A stretch of 20,251 nt of DNA, taken from positions 1 through 20,251 of the forward strand of contig CAMUQR010000008.1 of assembly GCA_947097085.1 (NCBI GenBank). The letters run 5' to 3'. Shown here in pieces: positions 1-6,196 of this stretch. The notes beneath the pieces were generated by a model. It was not told where the DNA came from and ran no database searches. It was given only the letters and a program-made list of their open reading frames with translations. Every line of letters starts with the position of its first letter. The first letter of the stretch is position 1. The translations under genes were made by a program, and so were the position numbers. Origin of the DNA: an uncultured Candidatus Saccharibacteria bacterium. Its GTDB lineage: Bacteria > Patescibacteriota > Saccharimonadia > Saccharimonadales > Saccharimonadaceae.

Positions 1-9
1 AGATAAATA

Positions 10-2337
10 ATGAAACTGGGTTTGTTATTTTTGAAACGAACTGATAAGCAAGGTTGGTTTCGTAATATCGTGATTGTTTTTGCGATCATGTTGGCAACGG
101 CTACGCTGTTATCGGCGATGGCGCTGGGTAATGCTTTTAATAAGAGTTTTGATCGTGGGCATTGGTATTACAATCTGCTAACTGCCCAACGTCGCAATGC
201 AAAACGTAGCTTGGATCTCAAAAAAGATGGTGATCGAACTGTTGTTAAAATCAATGCTTTTACGGCTTTTGGCAAAGTGCAGATTCGCGAGGTTGGCATT
301 TATCAATTGACCGATAAAGCGCCGATTCTGCCAGGTCTAGCCCGACAACCAGGTGCAAAAGAAATGTTTGTATCGCAAGGGTTAATGGATTTAATTACAC
401 AAAATCCCGATCTTAAGGAACGTTTTGCAGGCTATGATTTAAAGCTTGGCGTACCAAATGATTTGTTATCAAAACCAAATGAGGCGATGGCGATTTATCA
501 AATCCCACAGACGATTTTAAATAATCAAGAAGCGATGAATCAATCGGCGTTGGTGAATCAGGAACAGATGAATACTATCAAAAAACCTGTCGAATCGCGC
601 AATCAGTTAATTATTAATATTTTTATGCTGATTTGCGGTTTGGGTGTGTGTTTCCCATTGTTAATCTTGGTAATTTCAGCCACTCGGGTTGGTATGGTAC
701 AACGTGAGCAACGTTATGCGGCGTTGAGTTTAATTGGCGCGTCCAAACGTCAAATCAACGGGATTATCCTGGCGGAAACTTTGGCGGCGGCCGGTCTAGC
801 GGTGCTACTGGGCTCAGGTTTGTTTGTAGTTTTCAAAAAACTGATTTTGGAACAATTGAAATTTGATGGCGATGTGATGTTTGCTGGTGATTTATGGCCA
901 AGTGTGTCGGTATTTTTTGGGGTGATTGGCTTGGTGCTGATGGTAGCGATTATCGTCAACTGGTGGGCATTACGCAAGGTGAAAACTTCACCACTTGGTG
1001 TGGTGAAAGACCAAAAGCGTTTACGCAAACCAACGATTTTAGGGGCGTTACCACTGCTTGTGGCTGGTGGAATTATTTGGAAACTCAACCAACTTGGATC
1101 GCAGTGGTTTTATCCGTCAAATCCAGGCGAAGGTGGCAATCGTCCGGAACTATATTTCTTAGGTACGTTTTTATTGTTGATGATTGGTTTATTAACAGCG
1201 GGCGCCTTCCTGACTTATGTGGTAGCAAAAATTCTGGAAAAACTAGCCCGACATGCTAGTCTAGTGATGGCTACAAAGCGTTTGCAAATGTTTGCTCGAC
1301 CGATTTTCTCAAGTGTGAGTGGAGTGGTGCTTGCATTGTTCGTGGGAAGTTTTTTCCTTGGAACGATCGCTAGTGTGGAAGCGACGATGATGCATGAATA
1401 TCAAGAGGCACAGACGAACCATGATTTGCAAAGTCGTCAGATTAATACTAATCAACTTAAGATTTATGAAAATCGGTTGGGTGATGCTCAGATGTATCAA
1501 GCCATGACCCAACATGCGAAGCTGATGTCTTTAACGAAACGCCATACGCGTGTTAGGATGTTTAGTGAGCAGTTGATTGATGTTAGTGGTGCGGCACGAG
1601 CCCAGGAGCGGACAGTTTTTGGTGAAATTTATACTTGTCAGGAACTGACGCAATGGACTAAACTACGCTGTCCAGCCGACTATCAGCCAACTGAACAGGT
1701 GGTGATTAACACTAATAATCAGGATCATACGAAGCAAAATCAGCTGGTGCGTTTAACTCCAGAATTATTAGCCAAGGGGACGATCCAATACGCCAATATT
1801 GTCCTAGAATTTGCTAATCGGGCGGATTTGGAACGGGGGCGTAAGTTTGTTCAAAATATTATGGCGCGTTCAATTCGTGAAGCCGATCAGGGTGGTTTTA
1901 TTCAGTCAGATGATGACAAATTTGACTCTTTGGGTCCGGTGCGTGGTCTAATTCAAGCGATTATGGCTGGTACGGCATTGACTATCGGTGTGGCTGGTTT
2001 CAGTGTGGCGGTGGCAATGATAGGTTCATTCTTTGAGCGCAAAAAATCATTTAGCAATTTACGTTTAATGGGTGTGGATGTAACGCAATTGTATCGTGTG
2101 GTGTTAATCGAGTCGATTTTGCCACTATTGCTGGCGGCAGTCTTGGCAGTAACAGTTGGGTTATTGACGGTGCGTTATCTAGTGTCGGTGATGAGTTCAA
2201 AATTTATCTTCGCGATGCCGAAAACGGATTATTTCTGGATGGTCGGTGTGTCGCTACTGGTGACGATTGGTATTATTGTCAGTACTTTACCAATTCTCAA
2301 ACGAGTAACGGCGCTCGAATCTAACCGCACCGAATAA
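10..2337 (+). CDS. FtsX-like ABC transporter permease (MacB/BceB-type)
   Basis: Integral membrane subunit of an ABC exporter or mechanotransmission complex, to be paired with a cytoplasmic ATPase that is not in the window. I count about ten membrane segments: residues ~19-39, 199-222, 252-276, 295-321, 344-362, 381-408, 431-457, 648-675, 697-724 and 741-764. Large extracytoplasmic domains lie between the first and second (about 160 residues) and between the seventh and eighth (about 190 residues). The two FtsX cores follow the typical pattern of helix, then a short cytoplasmic loop with a LxGxxxxQ-like motif (SLIGASKRQ near 243, RLMGVDVTQ near 687), then helix. This layout fits the BceB/FtsX-like permeases of bacteria with a single membrane. 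The ATG overlaps a possible TAA of an upstream gene (TAATG at 8-12), so it is probably the second gene of an operon with its ATPase. The substrate cannot be inferred. Confidence 0.88.
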   Translation: MKLGLLFLKRTDKQGWFRNIVIVFAIMLATATLLSAMALGNAFNKSFDRGHWYYNLLTAQRRNAKRSLDLKKDGDRTVVKINAFTAFGKVQIREVGIYQLTDKAPILPGLARQPGAKEMFVSQGLMDLITQNPDLKERFAGYDLKLGVPNDLLSKPNEAMAIYQIPQTILNNQEAMNQSALVNQEQMNTIKKPVESRNQLIINIFMLICGLGVCFPLLILVISATRVGMVQREQRYAALSLIGASKRQINGIILAETLAAAGLAVLLGSGLFVVFKKLILEQLKFDGDVMFAGDLWPSVSVFFGVIGLVLMVAIIVNWWALRKVKTSPLGVVKDQKRLRKPTILGALPLLVAGGIIWKLNQLGSQWFYPSNPGEGGNRPELYFLGTFLLLMIGLLTAGAFLTYVVAKILEKLARHASLVMATKRLQMFARPIFSSVSGVVLALFVGSFFLGTIASVEATMMHEYQEAQTNHDLQSRQINTNQLKIYENRLGDAQMYQAMTQHAKLMSLTKRHTRVRMFSEQLIDVSGAARAQERTVFGEIYTCQELTQWTKLRCPADYQPTEQVVINTNNQDHTKQNQLVRLTPELLAKGTIQYANIVLEFANRADLERGRKFVQNIMARSIREADQGGFIQSDDDKFDSLGPVRGLIQAIMAGTALTIGVAGFSVAVAMIGSFFERKKSFSNLRLMGVDVTQLYRVVLIESILPLLLAAVLAVTVGLLTVRYLVSVMSSKFIFAMPKTDYFWMVGVSLLVTIGIIVSTLPILKRVTALESNRTE

Positions 2338-2350
2338 TAACGGTCGAGAG

Positions 2351-2380
2351 GTGTCAAAATCATAGCGTTTGTGCTATAAT
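2351..2380 (+). promoter_or_regulatory. extended -10 promoter for the carboxypeptidase gene
   Basis: GTGTCA (2351-2356) is 18 bases from a perfect TATAAT (2375-2380), which is preceded by the TG of an extended -10 box (2372-2373). The start codon at 2389 lies only 8 bases after the -10 box, so the transcript should begin at or within a base or two of the ATG, giving a leaderless mRNA. No Shine-Dalgarno sequence is present. Confidence 0.8.
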
Positions 2381-2388
2381 AAACGCAA

Positions 2389-3435
2389 ATGATAGTGAAT
2401 CAAAAAAGGGTGTGGCCGACTGGTATTGTCTTAGGTTTGTTGGTGAGCGTGGTCATAGGCGGTGGTGCTTTAGCGATCATTGTTGCTAATCAATGGAATG
2501 GCATCAGTGCGCTGGAAAATCATGCTAGCTTGCAACAAACTAATCGTGAGTCGAAAGGTAGCGACGTGGCGTCGTCTCAGGCGTCTAATTCGCAGGTTCA
2601 ACCAACTCCACCAGCCCCAGTTGTAAAGCCATTAATTTGGCAACTGGCGCCTGAAGGCCAAAAATTACACAGTCAGTCAGCACTGATTTACGATTTAACA
2701 CGCGGAGAAAAAGTGTTTGAACTTAATGCGCAGATTGCTCGAGCTCCAGCATCGCTGGTCAAAATTATGACAGTATTAGTGGCAATTGAGCAGTTGCCGG
2801 ATTTGCAGGCACGCACAATGATACCGGCGACGGTCTTAAACCAAATGCGTCAAAGTAACGCCTCGGTTGCGGGGTTTGTTGCAGGCGAGTCGGTGACGGT
2901 CAGTGATTTGTTGCATGGAGCGCTACTTGCATCAGGTGGCGATGCTAGTTATTTACTAGCCGAAATGGCTGGCGGACAGGCAAGGTTTGTGGCGCTGATG
3001 AACCATAAGGCACTCCAACTAGGCATGGCGCAAACGCATTTTATAAACACCACTGGACTTGATCATCCAGAACAAGTTTCGAGCGCGACTGATATTGCGA
3101 AAATGTTGCAATTTGCTCTGCAACATCCAACTTTTCGTAAAGTATTTGAATCGCGCGAATATTTATATCAAGGCGCGAATCGCCAGTTGCTCATTAGTAG
3201 TACTTTATTTAAACGATTGCCACAGGTCGAAATTAATAATTTGACGGTATTAGGGGGCAAAACTGGCACAACTGATCGGGCTGGATTATGCTTGGCAAGT
3301 TTGGTGCGTCGGGGTGAACGCGAATTGTTGGTGATTACACTAGGGGCGCCGATTACCGCTTGGCCAAATCCAGCTCCGCTTCATGTGGCTGATTTGTCTG
3401 AGCTGTTGAATCATTTGCATCTGATAGAACGATAG
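2389..3435 (+). CDS. membrane-anchored D-Ala-D-Ala carboxypeptidase (PBP5/DacA-like, S11 family)
   Basis: Penicillin-binding serine peptidase that trims the terminal D-alanine of peptidoglycan stem peptides outside the membrane. Residues 11-33 form an N-terminal membrane anchor, followed by a Ser/Gln/Pro-rich linker (about 50-80) and the catalytic domain from about 90. The SxxK motif is S122-L-V-K125 (in APASLVKIM) and the KTG triad is K291-T-G293. The second motif, usually SxN, reads S182-G-G184, so the Asn is absent. Related enzymes vary at this position, but it is worth noting. The domain ends soon after the KTG strand and lacks the long C-terminal beta domain and amphipathic helix of E. 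coli PBP5, which suits an N-terminal anchor. Start chosen at the ATG 8 bases after the TATAAT box (leaderless). Confidence 0.9.
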   Translation: MIVNQKRVWPTGIVLGLLVSVVIGGGALAIIVANQWNGISALENHASLQQTNRESKGSDVASSQASNSQVQPTPPAPVVKPLIWQLAPEGQKLHSQSALIYDLTRGEKVFELNAQIARAPASLVKIMTVLVAIEQLPDLQARTMIPATVLNQMRQSNASVAGFVAGESVTVSDLLHGALLASGGDASYLLAEMAGGQARFVALMNHKALQLGMAQTHFINTTGLDHPEQVSSATDIAKMLQFALQHPTFRKVFESREYLYQGANRQLLISSTLFKRLPQVEINNLTVLGGKTGTTDRAGLCLASLVRRGERELLVITLGAPITAWPNPAPLHVADLSELLNHLHLIER

Positions 3436-3619
3436 AATCAAAACCTAAGATTTGTTGATATTCTAAAAAACGATGCTCGCGGATAGGTCGAGTATGTGGC
3501 TCGGTTGCGAAATAAAGCATTAAGCAAGGGCTAATATTTTTGTATCTTTTAATAAACTCATAGCCAATCATTTCTCCGTTGGCGATACGTTGCTTGATGC
3601 GGTTGTGATAAGGATACAT
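3353..3619 (-). CDS. small conserved protein, of the kind often labelled 'thermostable hemolysin delta-VPH'
   Basis: An 88-residue protein whose first 60 residues (YHNRIKQRIANGEMIGYEF, then SPCLMLYF and RPIREHRF) recall a family of small proteins in Gram-positive and CPR bacteria that databases often call thermostable hemolysin delta-VPH. That name has little experimental basis and no function should be assumed from it. The family resemblance is from memory. The start at 3619 is supported by an extended -10 box, TGCTATAGT on the minus strand (3634-3626), ending 6 bases before the ATG, so the message should be leaderless. The last 83 bases overlap the 3' end of the carboxypeptidase gene on the other strand, and the two genes converge. 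The C-terminal 25 residues, which include the overlap, look unconstrained. Confidence 0.62.
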   Translation of the reverse strand: MYPYHNRIKQRIANGEMIGYEFIKRYKNISPCLMLYFATEPHTRPIREHRFLEYQQILGFDSIVLSDANDSTAQTNQPHEAELDLAKR

Positions 3620-3625
3620 ACAAAC

Positions 3626-3634
3626 ACTATAGCA
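3626..3634 (-). promoter_or_regulatory. extended -10 box for the 88-residue gene
   Basis: On the minus strand this reads TGCTATAGT, with TG at 3634-3633 and the -10 hexamer at 3631-3626. The ATG at 3619 follows after 6 bases. I see no clear -35 element. It lies next to the bidirectional terminator at 3638-3678. Confidence 0.6.
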
Positions 3635-3637
3635 TGA

Positions 3638-3678
3638 AACTCAAAAACTAGGCCAAATATTGACCTAGTTTTTGAGTT
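3638..3678. terminator. bidirectional stem-loop terminator at the host/phage junction
   Basis: Perfect 15-bp inverted repeat: the left arm 3638-3652 starts AACTC, the right arm 3664-3678 ends GAGTT, and the loop is 11 bases. The arms contain A5/T5 runs, so both strands give a hairpin with U-rich sequence. It insulates the host genes from the integrase side. Confidence 0.75.
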
Positions 3679-3687
3679 AAAAATAAT
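3660..3687 (+). promoter_or_regulatory. candidate promoter for a small RNA
   Basis: TTGACC (3660-3665, 5 of 6 matches to TTGACA) is 16 bases from AATAAT (3682-3687, 5 of 6 to TATAAT). It overlaps the right half of the preceding terminator. The predicted start is about 3693, exactly where a structured stretch without an ORF begins. Confidence 0.45.
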
Positions 3688-3692
3688 TTCAC

Positions 3693-3855
3693 CTGGTCGG
3701 GGCGAACCGATGCGAGTGATTAAATACTCATAATGCTTAGACAGGTGATTCTAATCTGTATTCAATCTACTGAGTTGGAGGTATGCCTTCATCTCAATAC
3801 ATCACCATGGTAGCAAATTAAAACGCTTTTGTCAATACTAAAGCATTAGTATTTT
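3693..3855 (+). ncRNA. candidate structured RNA between host genes and integrase
   Basis: About 160 bases with no ORF. A promoter precedes it and a hairpin with a T run ends it. Visible pairings are CACCTG/CAGGTG (3690-3695 with 3742-3747) closing a domain with two small hairpins (TCGG/CCGA near 3697-3710 and GAGT/ACTC near 3715-3729), then a stem of about 11 bp with one mismatch, running from TGAG near 3771 to CTCA near 3796 around a TATG loop. GGTGAT (3744-3749) can instead pair with ATCACC (3801-3806), so two folds compete. I do not recognise a tRNA, tmRNA, SRP RNA or known riboswitch in it. It may be a host small RNA used as the integration site, or simply the att region with chance structure. 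Confidence 0.35.
3834..3855. terminator. hairpin with T run at the 3' end of the integrase gene
   Basis: AATACTAA (3834-3841), loop AGCA, TTAGTATT (3846-3853) followed by TT. The right arm overlaps the integrase stop codon. It can end transcription from the left, and in the other direction it forms the same stem after the integrase gene. Confidence 0.5.
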
Positions 3856-4805
3856 ACACAATAAGGAGTAGTCTCTCGTTCAATGATCTCTACTTGAGTG
3901 GTTTGTCGATTAAAACGTAGGTCAATATTATTCTTGAGTCGATCGTAGATATCGCTACTACGGTTATAGAGATTGTGAATATAAATCTCAGTAACACGAG
4001 CGCTTGAATGGCGCATTAAACATTGAACTTCTTGTAAGGTTGCGCCACGACTAATCAGATCCGTGGCGAAGCTGTGGCGTAAAGCGTGCGGGTGAAAGTC
4101 GGTAAAGCCAGCCCTTAGGAATGGCTTGGCAATTTTAATACGCAAGGTGGTGTTAACATAAGGTAATCCTCGATTACGCTTACTGCTCCATAAATAATCG
4201 TGATACAGCAGTTCGTTATTGTTTATAAAATCTTTCAGCAAAAAACTAGTTGCAAACGTAAAGTAAACTTTAGCATGCTTACGCCCTTTACCAATCACTC
4301 TAATGGAGCGCTCAGTAAAATTAATGTCCTCCACTCGAATATCACGAAACTCTGAGAGTCTCAAACCAGTGTCGAATAAAAGCCTAATCATTAGTTTTTC
4401 GGTCTGGTTAGCATACTGAGTGATAGTATTAATTTGTCGTATCGAGTAGTGTGGATAATAAGTGTTAAGACTACTATCGATGACGAACCGACGTAACCTG
4501 GTGAGTTTAATTGGAATGTCTAAATCTTGATCCTCTCGTAAAAAGACAACAAAGGCTTTAAAATCTTTTTGATATTTACGTTGTGTAGCCGGGCTAACTC
4601 TTAACTGAGCGGGACGATTAACCATCGAATCTAGCCAATCGTTTAAGTCTTTATTAGTGCAATCTTTCATATCAGTAATGTTAGTGTAATCAGCGAAAAG
4701 TTTCAAAGCATAGTATTTACTGTGAATTGTTTGATACGTCATATTACGCTCGTGACAGTAATCGATATAGGTGTTTATTTGTTCTCGCAGAATGGTTTTA
4801 TCCAT
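3846..4805 (-). CDS. int: tyrosine recombinase / phage integrase
   Basis: Site-specific recombinase of 319 residues that inserts and excises the phage genome. The N-terminal SAM-like core-binding domain spans about residues 1-90, and the catalytic domain about 115-290. All catalytic positions are visible: R149 (TGLRLSE), the beta-hairpin lysine K173 (VIGKGRKH), the HxxR box H240-A-L-R243 (HPHALRHSFATDL), H266 (MRHSS) and the nucleophile Y275 (VTEIYIH). The gene points toward the host side, as is usual when int lies next to the attachment site. The ATG at 4805 follows AGGAG by 11 bases, a long but usable gap. The C-terminal tail of about 30 residues after Tyr is longer than in XerC/D, and the missing arm-binding domain makes it Xer-like in build. 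Its chromosomal position beside a phage packaging module argues for an integrase rather than a host XerC. Confidence 0.93.
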   Translation of the reverse strand: MDKTILREQINTYIDYCHERNMTYQTIHSKYYALKLFADYTNITDMKDCTNKDLNDWLDSMVNRPAQLRVSPATQRKYQKDFKAFVVFLREDQDLDIPIKLTRLRRFVIDSSLNTYYPHYSIRQINTITQYANQTEKLMIRLLFDTGLRLSEFRDIRVEDINFTERSIRVIGKGRKHAKVYFTFATSFLLKDFINNNELLYHDYLWSSKRNRGLPYVNTTLRIKIAKPFLRAGFTDFHPHALRHSFATDLISRGATLQEVQCLMRHSSARVTEIYIHNLYNRSSDIYDRLKNNIDLRFNRQTTQVEIIERETTPYCVKY

Positions 4806-4998
4806 AAAAAATAAATCTCCTGTTAATTAATATTCTTTATAAAGATCTTTAAAATTCTTTTTAATGATATAGAGCCTATTTAGAATTAAAATATAAGGAT
4901 TTTTTAGTCAAAATCATTACATTTTTGGCATATTCTGGTCCTCCATTTTTACATAATTTATCAATTATTGTATAACACTATATTTGCTTATGTTTTTA

Positions 4999-5007
4999 TG
5001 ATATAAT
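4999..5007 (+). promoter_or_regulatory. extended -10 promoter facing the end of the 132-residue gene
   Basis: TG (4999-5000), one base, TATAAT (5002-5007). No convincing -35. Transcription would start near 5014 and run antisense to the gene ending at 5075. The only plus-strand ORF just downstream has 7 codons (ATG at 5022), so any product is likely an RNA. Confidence 0.5.
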
Positions 5008-5031
5008 AAAAGTGTTAAGAAATGGCAAAAC

Positions 5032-5050
5032 GACGGTTAGCATAACCGTC
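5032..5050 (-). terminator. stem-loop downstream of the 132-residue gene
   Basis: Perfect 8-bp inverted repeat GACGGTTA / TAACCGTC around a 3-base loop, 25 bases after the stop of the minus-strand gene. On that strand it is followed by GTTTTG and further T-rich sequence. It reads as a terminator separating that gene from the integrase, and could also end the short plus-strand transcript that starts near 5014. Confidence 0.5.
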
Positions 5051-5074
5051 TCAAGAAGATTTAAAAATCAGTTA

Positions 5075-5473
5075 TTAAGTGAAACTAAACGACTGAATAA
5101 GCCCGACCTTAAGATTAGCTAATCTAGCTAAGCCTTGCGGGTTAGTCAGGGCGCGTTCTTGTTCGAACTGAGCTTCCATCATTCGCTGATGACGAGCTTC
5201 AGCCAAGCGCGATTTGGCGCGGTTAATATAGGTTCGCATAATGTCAATAGTTTCAGTCAGCTTGGATACTGCCCAGATCTTAGCAAACCATCTCGATGGA
5301 TTCTTGACGCGACCAGATAGAGCCTGCTCTACTGATTGCTCAAACTCCTCGGGGTGGTTTTTTTGACGATTGCGAAACAACGGCAAATAAGCATCATTAT
5401 CTACTAGAGCTGATGCTTTGCCGAGTCGCTCACGCATTACACGCACGCGCCAGTTGTCGAGTTTTATGTCCAT
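5075..5473 (-). CDS. phage protein of unknown function, 132 residues
   Basis: I do not recognise this protein. It is basic and mostly helical. The N-terminal part (WRVRVMRERLG) is followed by LPLFRNRQKNHPEEFEQSV, then a well-formed RVKNPSRWFAKIW segment near residues 60-70 and a long charged helix rich in Arg, Glu and Gln (about 70-115). The NPSRWFAKIW stretch faintly recalls replication or DNA-binding proteins of mobile elements, but this is a weak impression. The ATG at 5473 is preferred over an upstream GTG at 5479 because GAGG (5482-5479) sits 5 bases before the ATG and would overlap the GTG. A divergent promoter pair upstream and its place between integrase and packaging genes would suit a regulator or an early function. 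Confidence 0.7.
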   Translation of the reverse strand: MDIKLDNWRVRVMRERLGKASALVDNDAYLPLFRNRQKNHPEEFEQSVEQALSGRVKNPSRWFAKIWAVSKLTETIDIMRTYINRAKSRLAEARHQRMMEAQFEQERALTNPQGLARLANLKVGLIQSFSFT

Positions 5474-5520
5474 AGACACCTCATCTCATTAAGTTAATAT
5501 TGAGTAGAGGCGAATTAAAA

Positions 5521-5577
5521 CCCCGTGCCATCGTTGCAGAAAAGCCATGGCCCGAGGCTTTAGGTGTTTTTGGTAAT
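5521..5577 (-). promoter_or_regulatory. structured leader of the 132-residue gene
   Basis: The predicted minus-strand transcript starts near 5577 and carries about 100 untranslated bases. It can form AAAGCC/GGCTTT (5561-5556 with 5546-5541) followed by T residues, or an alternative GCCAT/ATGGC pairing (5551-5547 with 5531-5527) that shares bases with the first. This looks like a small attenuator, but the stems are short. Confidence 0.3.
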
Positions 5578-5583
5578 GACAAA

Positions 5584-5612
5584 AGTTAATCACGAAATAA
5601 TAAAAAAGTCAA
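5584..5612 (-). promoter_or_regulatory. leftward promoter of the divergent pair
   Basis: On the minus strand TTGACT (5612-5607) and TTAACT (5589-5584) are 17 bases apart, with TG at the extended -10 position (5592-5591). The -10 is weak but the -35 and spacing are good. Confidence 0.45.
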
Positions 5613-5619
5613 TAGCGTC

Positions 5620-5648
5620 TTTACTTTTTAATACTTTTATGCTTAAAT
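5620..5648 (+). promoter_or_regulatory. rightward promoter of the packaging operon
   Basis: TTTACT (5620-5625), a 17-base spacer, and TTAAAT (5643-5648) with TG at 5640-5641. The two divergent -35 boxes are separated by only 7 bases, so one regulator bound here could control both directions. Confidence 0.5.
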
Positions 5649-5710
5649 ATTGGCAGTGCGTCACACTATTATGAAAAATAGAGTGGCGATTTTCTTTTGC
5701 CAAAACAATA

Positions 5711-6196
5711 ATGCCAAAAAAGAAGCCAAGCAAAAGCCCGAAAAAACGAGTAACTGTTTTTAACCAAAAAATAGCCAATGAGATTTTGGCTAGGATTGCT
5801 AATGGTCAAAGTGTGCGGTCGGTGTGCGAAAAAGCACCGTCCCCCACTCGCACCACGTTCTACAAATGGATTCGAGAGAACGAACAATTCCGTAAGGACT
5901 ATGAGCAAGCTATCGAACTGCGCACTGATCATATCGCAGAGGAAATTTTACAAATTGCTGACGACAGAGAAGATGATTACGTGCAAGAGCTTGGCGATAA
6001 CGGCTTGCCTGTGTTTATTCAAAATAATGTGAAGGTGCAACGCGATCGATTGAGGATTGATTCTCGTAAATGGTTATTAGCCAAAATGAGTCCCAAGAAA
6101 TATGGCGATCATCTTAAGGTTGATGCAGATAATAACCACTCTGGCGCGATTAAGATTATTTTTGATGAGAGTTATGACACTGGTGAGGATGATTAA
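5711..6196 (+). CDS. terS: terminase small subunit
   Basis: DNA-recognition subunit of the packaging motor, 161 residues. A Lys-rich N-terminus (PKKKPSKSPKKR) leads into a helix-turn-helix at about 18-60, with the TTFYKWIRENEQFRKDYEQA signature common to small terminases. A central helical part follows, with the family-typical VQRDRLRIDSRKWLLAKMSPKKYGD (about 109-133), then a short acidic tail. Its stop overlaps the start of the large subunit (TAATG), so translation is probably coupled. No clear Shine-Dalgarno sequence precedes the ATG. The start is chosen because it is the first Met after the promoter in this frame and gives the usual family length. Confidence 0.88.
   Translation: MPKKKPSKSPKKRVTVFNQKIANEILARIANGQSVRSVCEKAPSPTRTTFYKWIRENEQFRKDYEQAIELRTDHIAEEILQIADDREDDYVQELGDNGLPVFIQNNVKVQRDRLRIDSRKWLLAKMSPKKYGDHLKVDADNNHSGAIKIIFDESYDTGEDD

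Larger units (their letters stand above)
4806..5074. other. AT-rich control region upstream of the integrase
   Basis: No gene of normal size is visible. On the minus strand GGAGG (4944-4940) precedes a 4-codon ORF (ATG at 4931, MPKM) whose stop overlaps the ATG of a 13-codon ORF, a possible leader of the integrase message. TGTTATACA (minus strand, near 4977-4969) is a possible promoter for it. On the plus strand TGATATAAT (4999-5007) points rightward. The region could hold integrase regulation or the attP core, but I cannot define either. Confidence 0.35.

Noticed and set aside
894..1259. Open frame of 121 codons within the permease gene
   Set aside because: It is a shadow in another frame of the permease gene, with unlikely composition and no start signals.
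3690..3800. Possible tRNA on the minus strand (GGTTCG and an AACTCAGTAGATTG stretch resembling T and D arms)
   Set aside because: The T loop lacks the invariant A after TTCR, its stem does not pair, and no acceptor stem can be drawn. It is not a tRNA.
3780..3845. attL core sequence
   Set aside because: Likely somewhere here, but attR is outside the window, so no repeat can be shown and no core is reported.
5671..5763. Short ORF (30 codons) overlapping the terminase small subunit start
   Set aside because: No ribosome binding site and it overlaps the better-supported gene.
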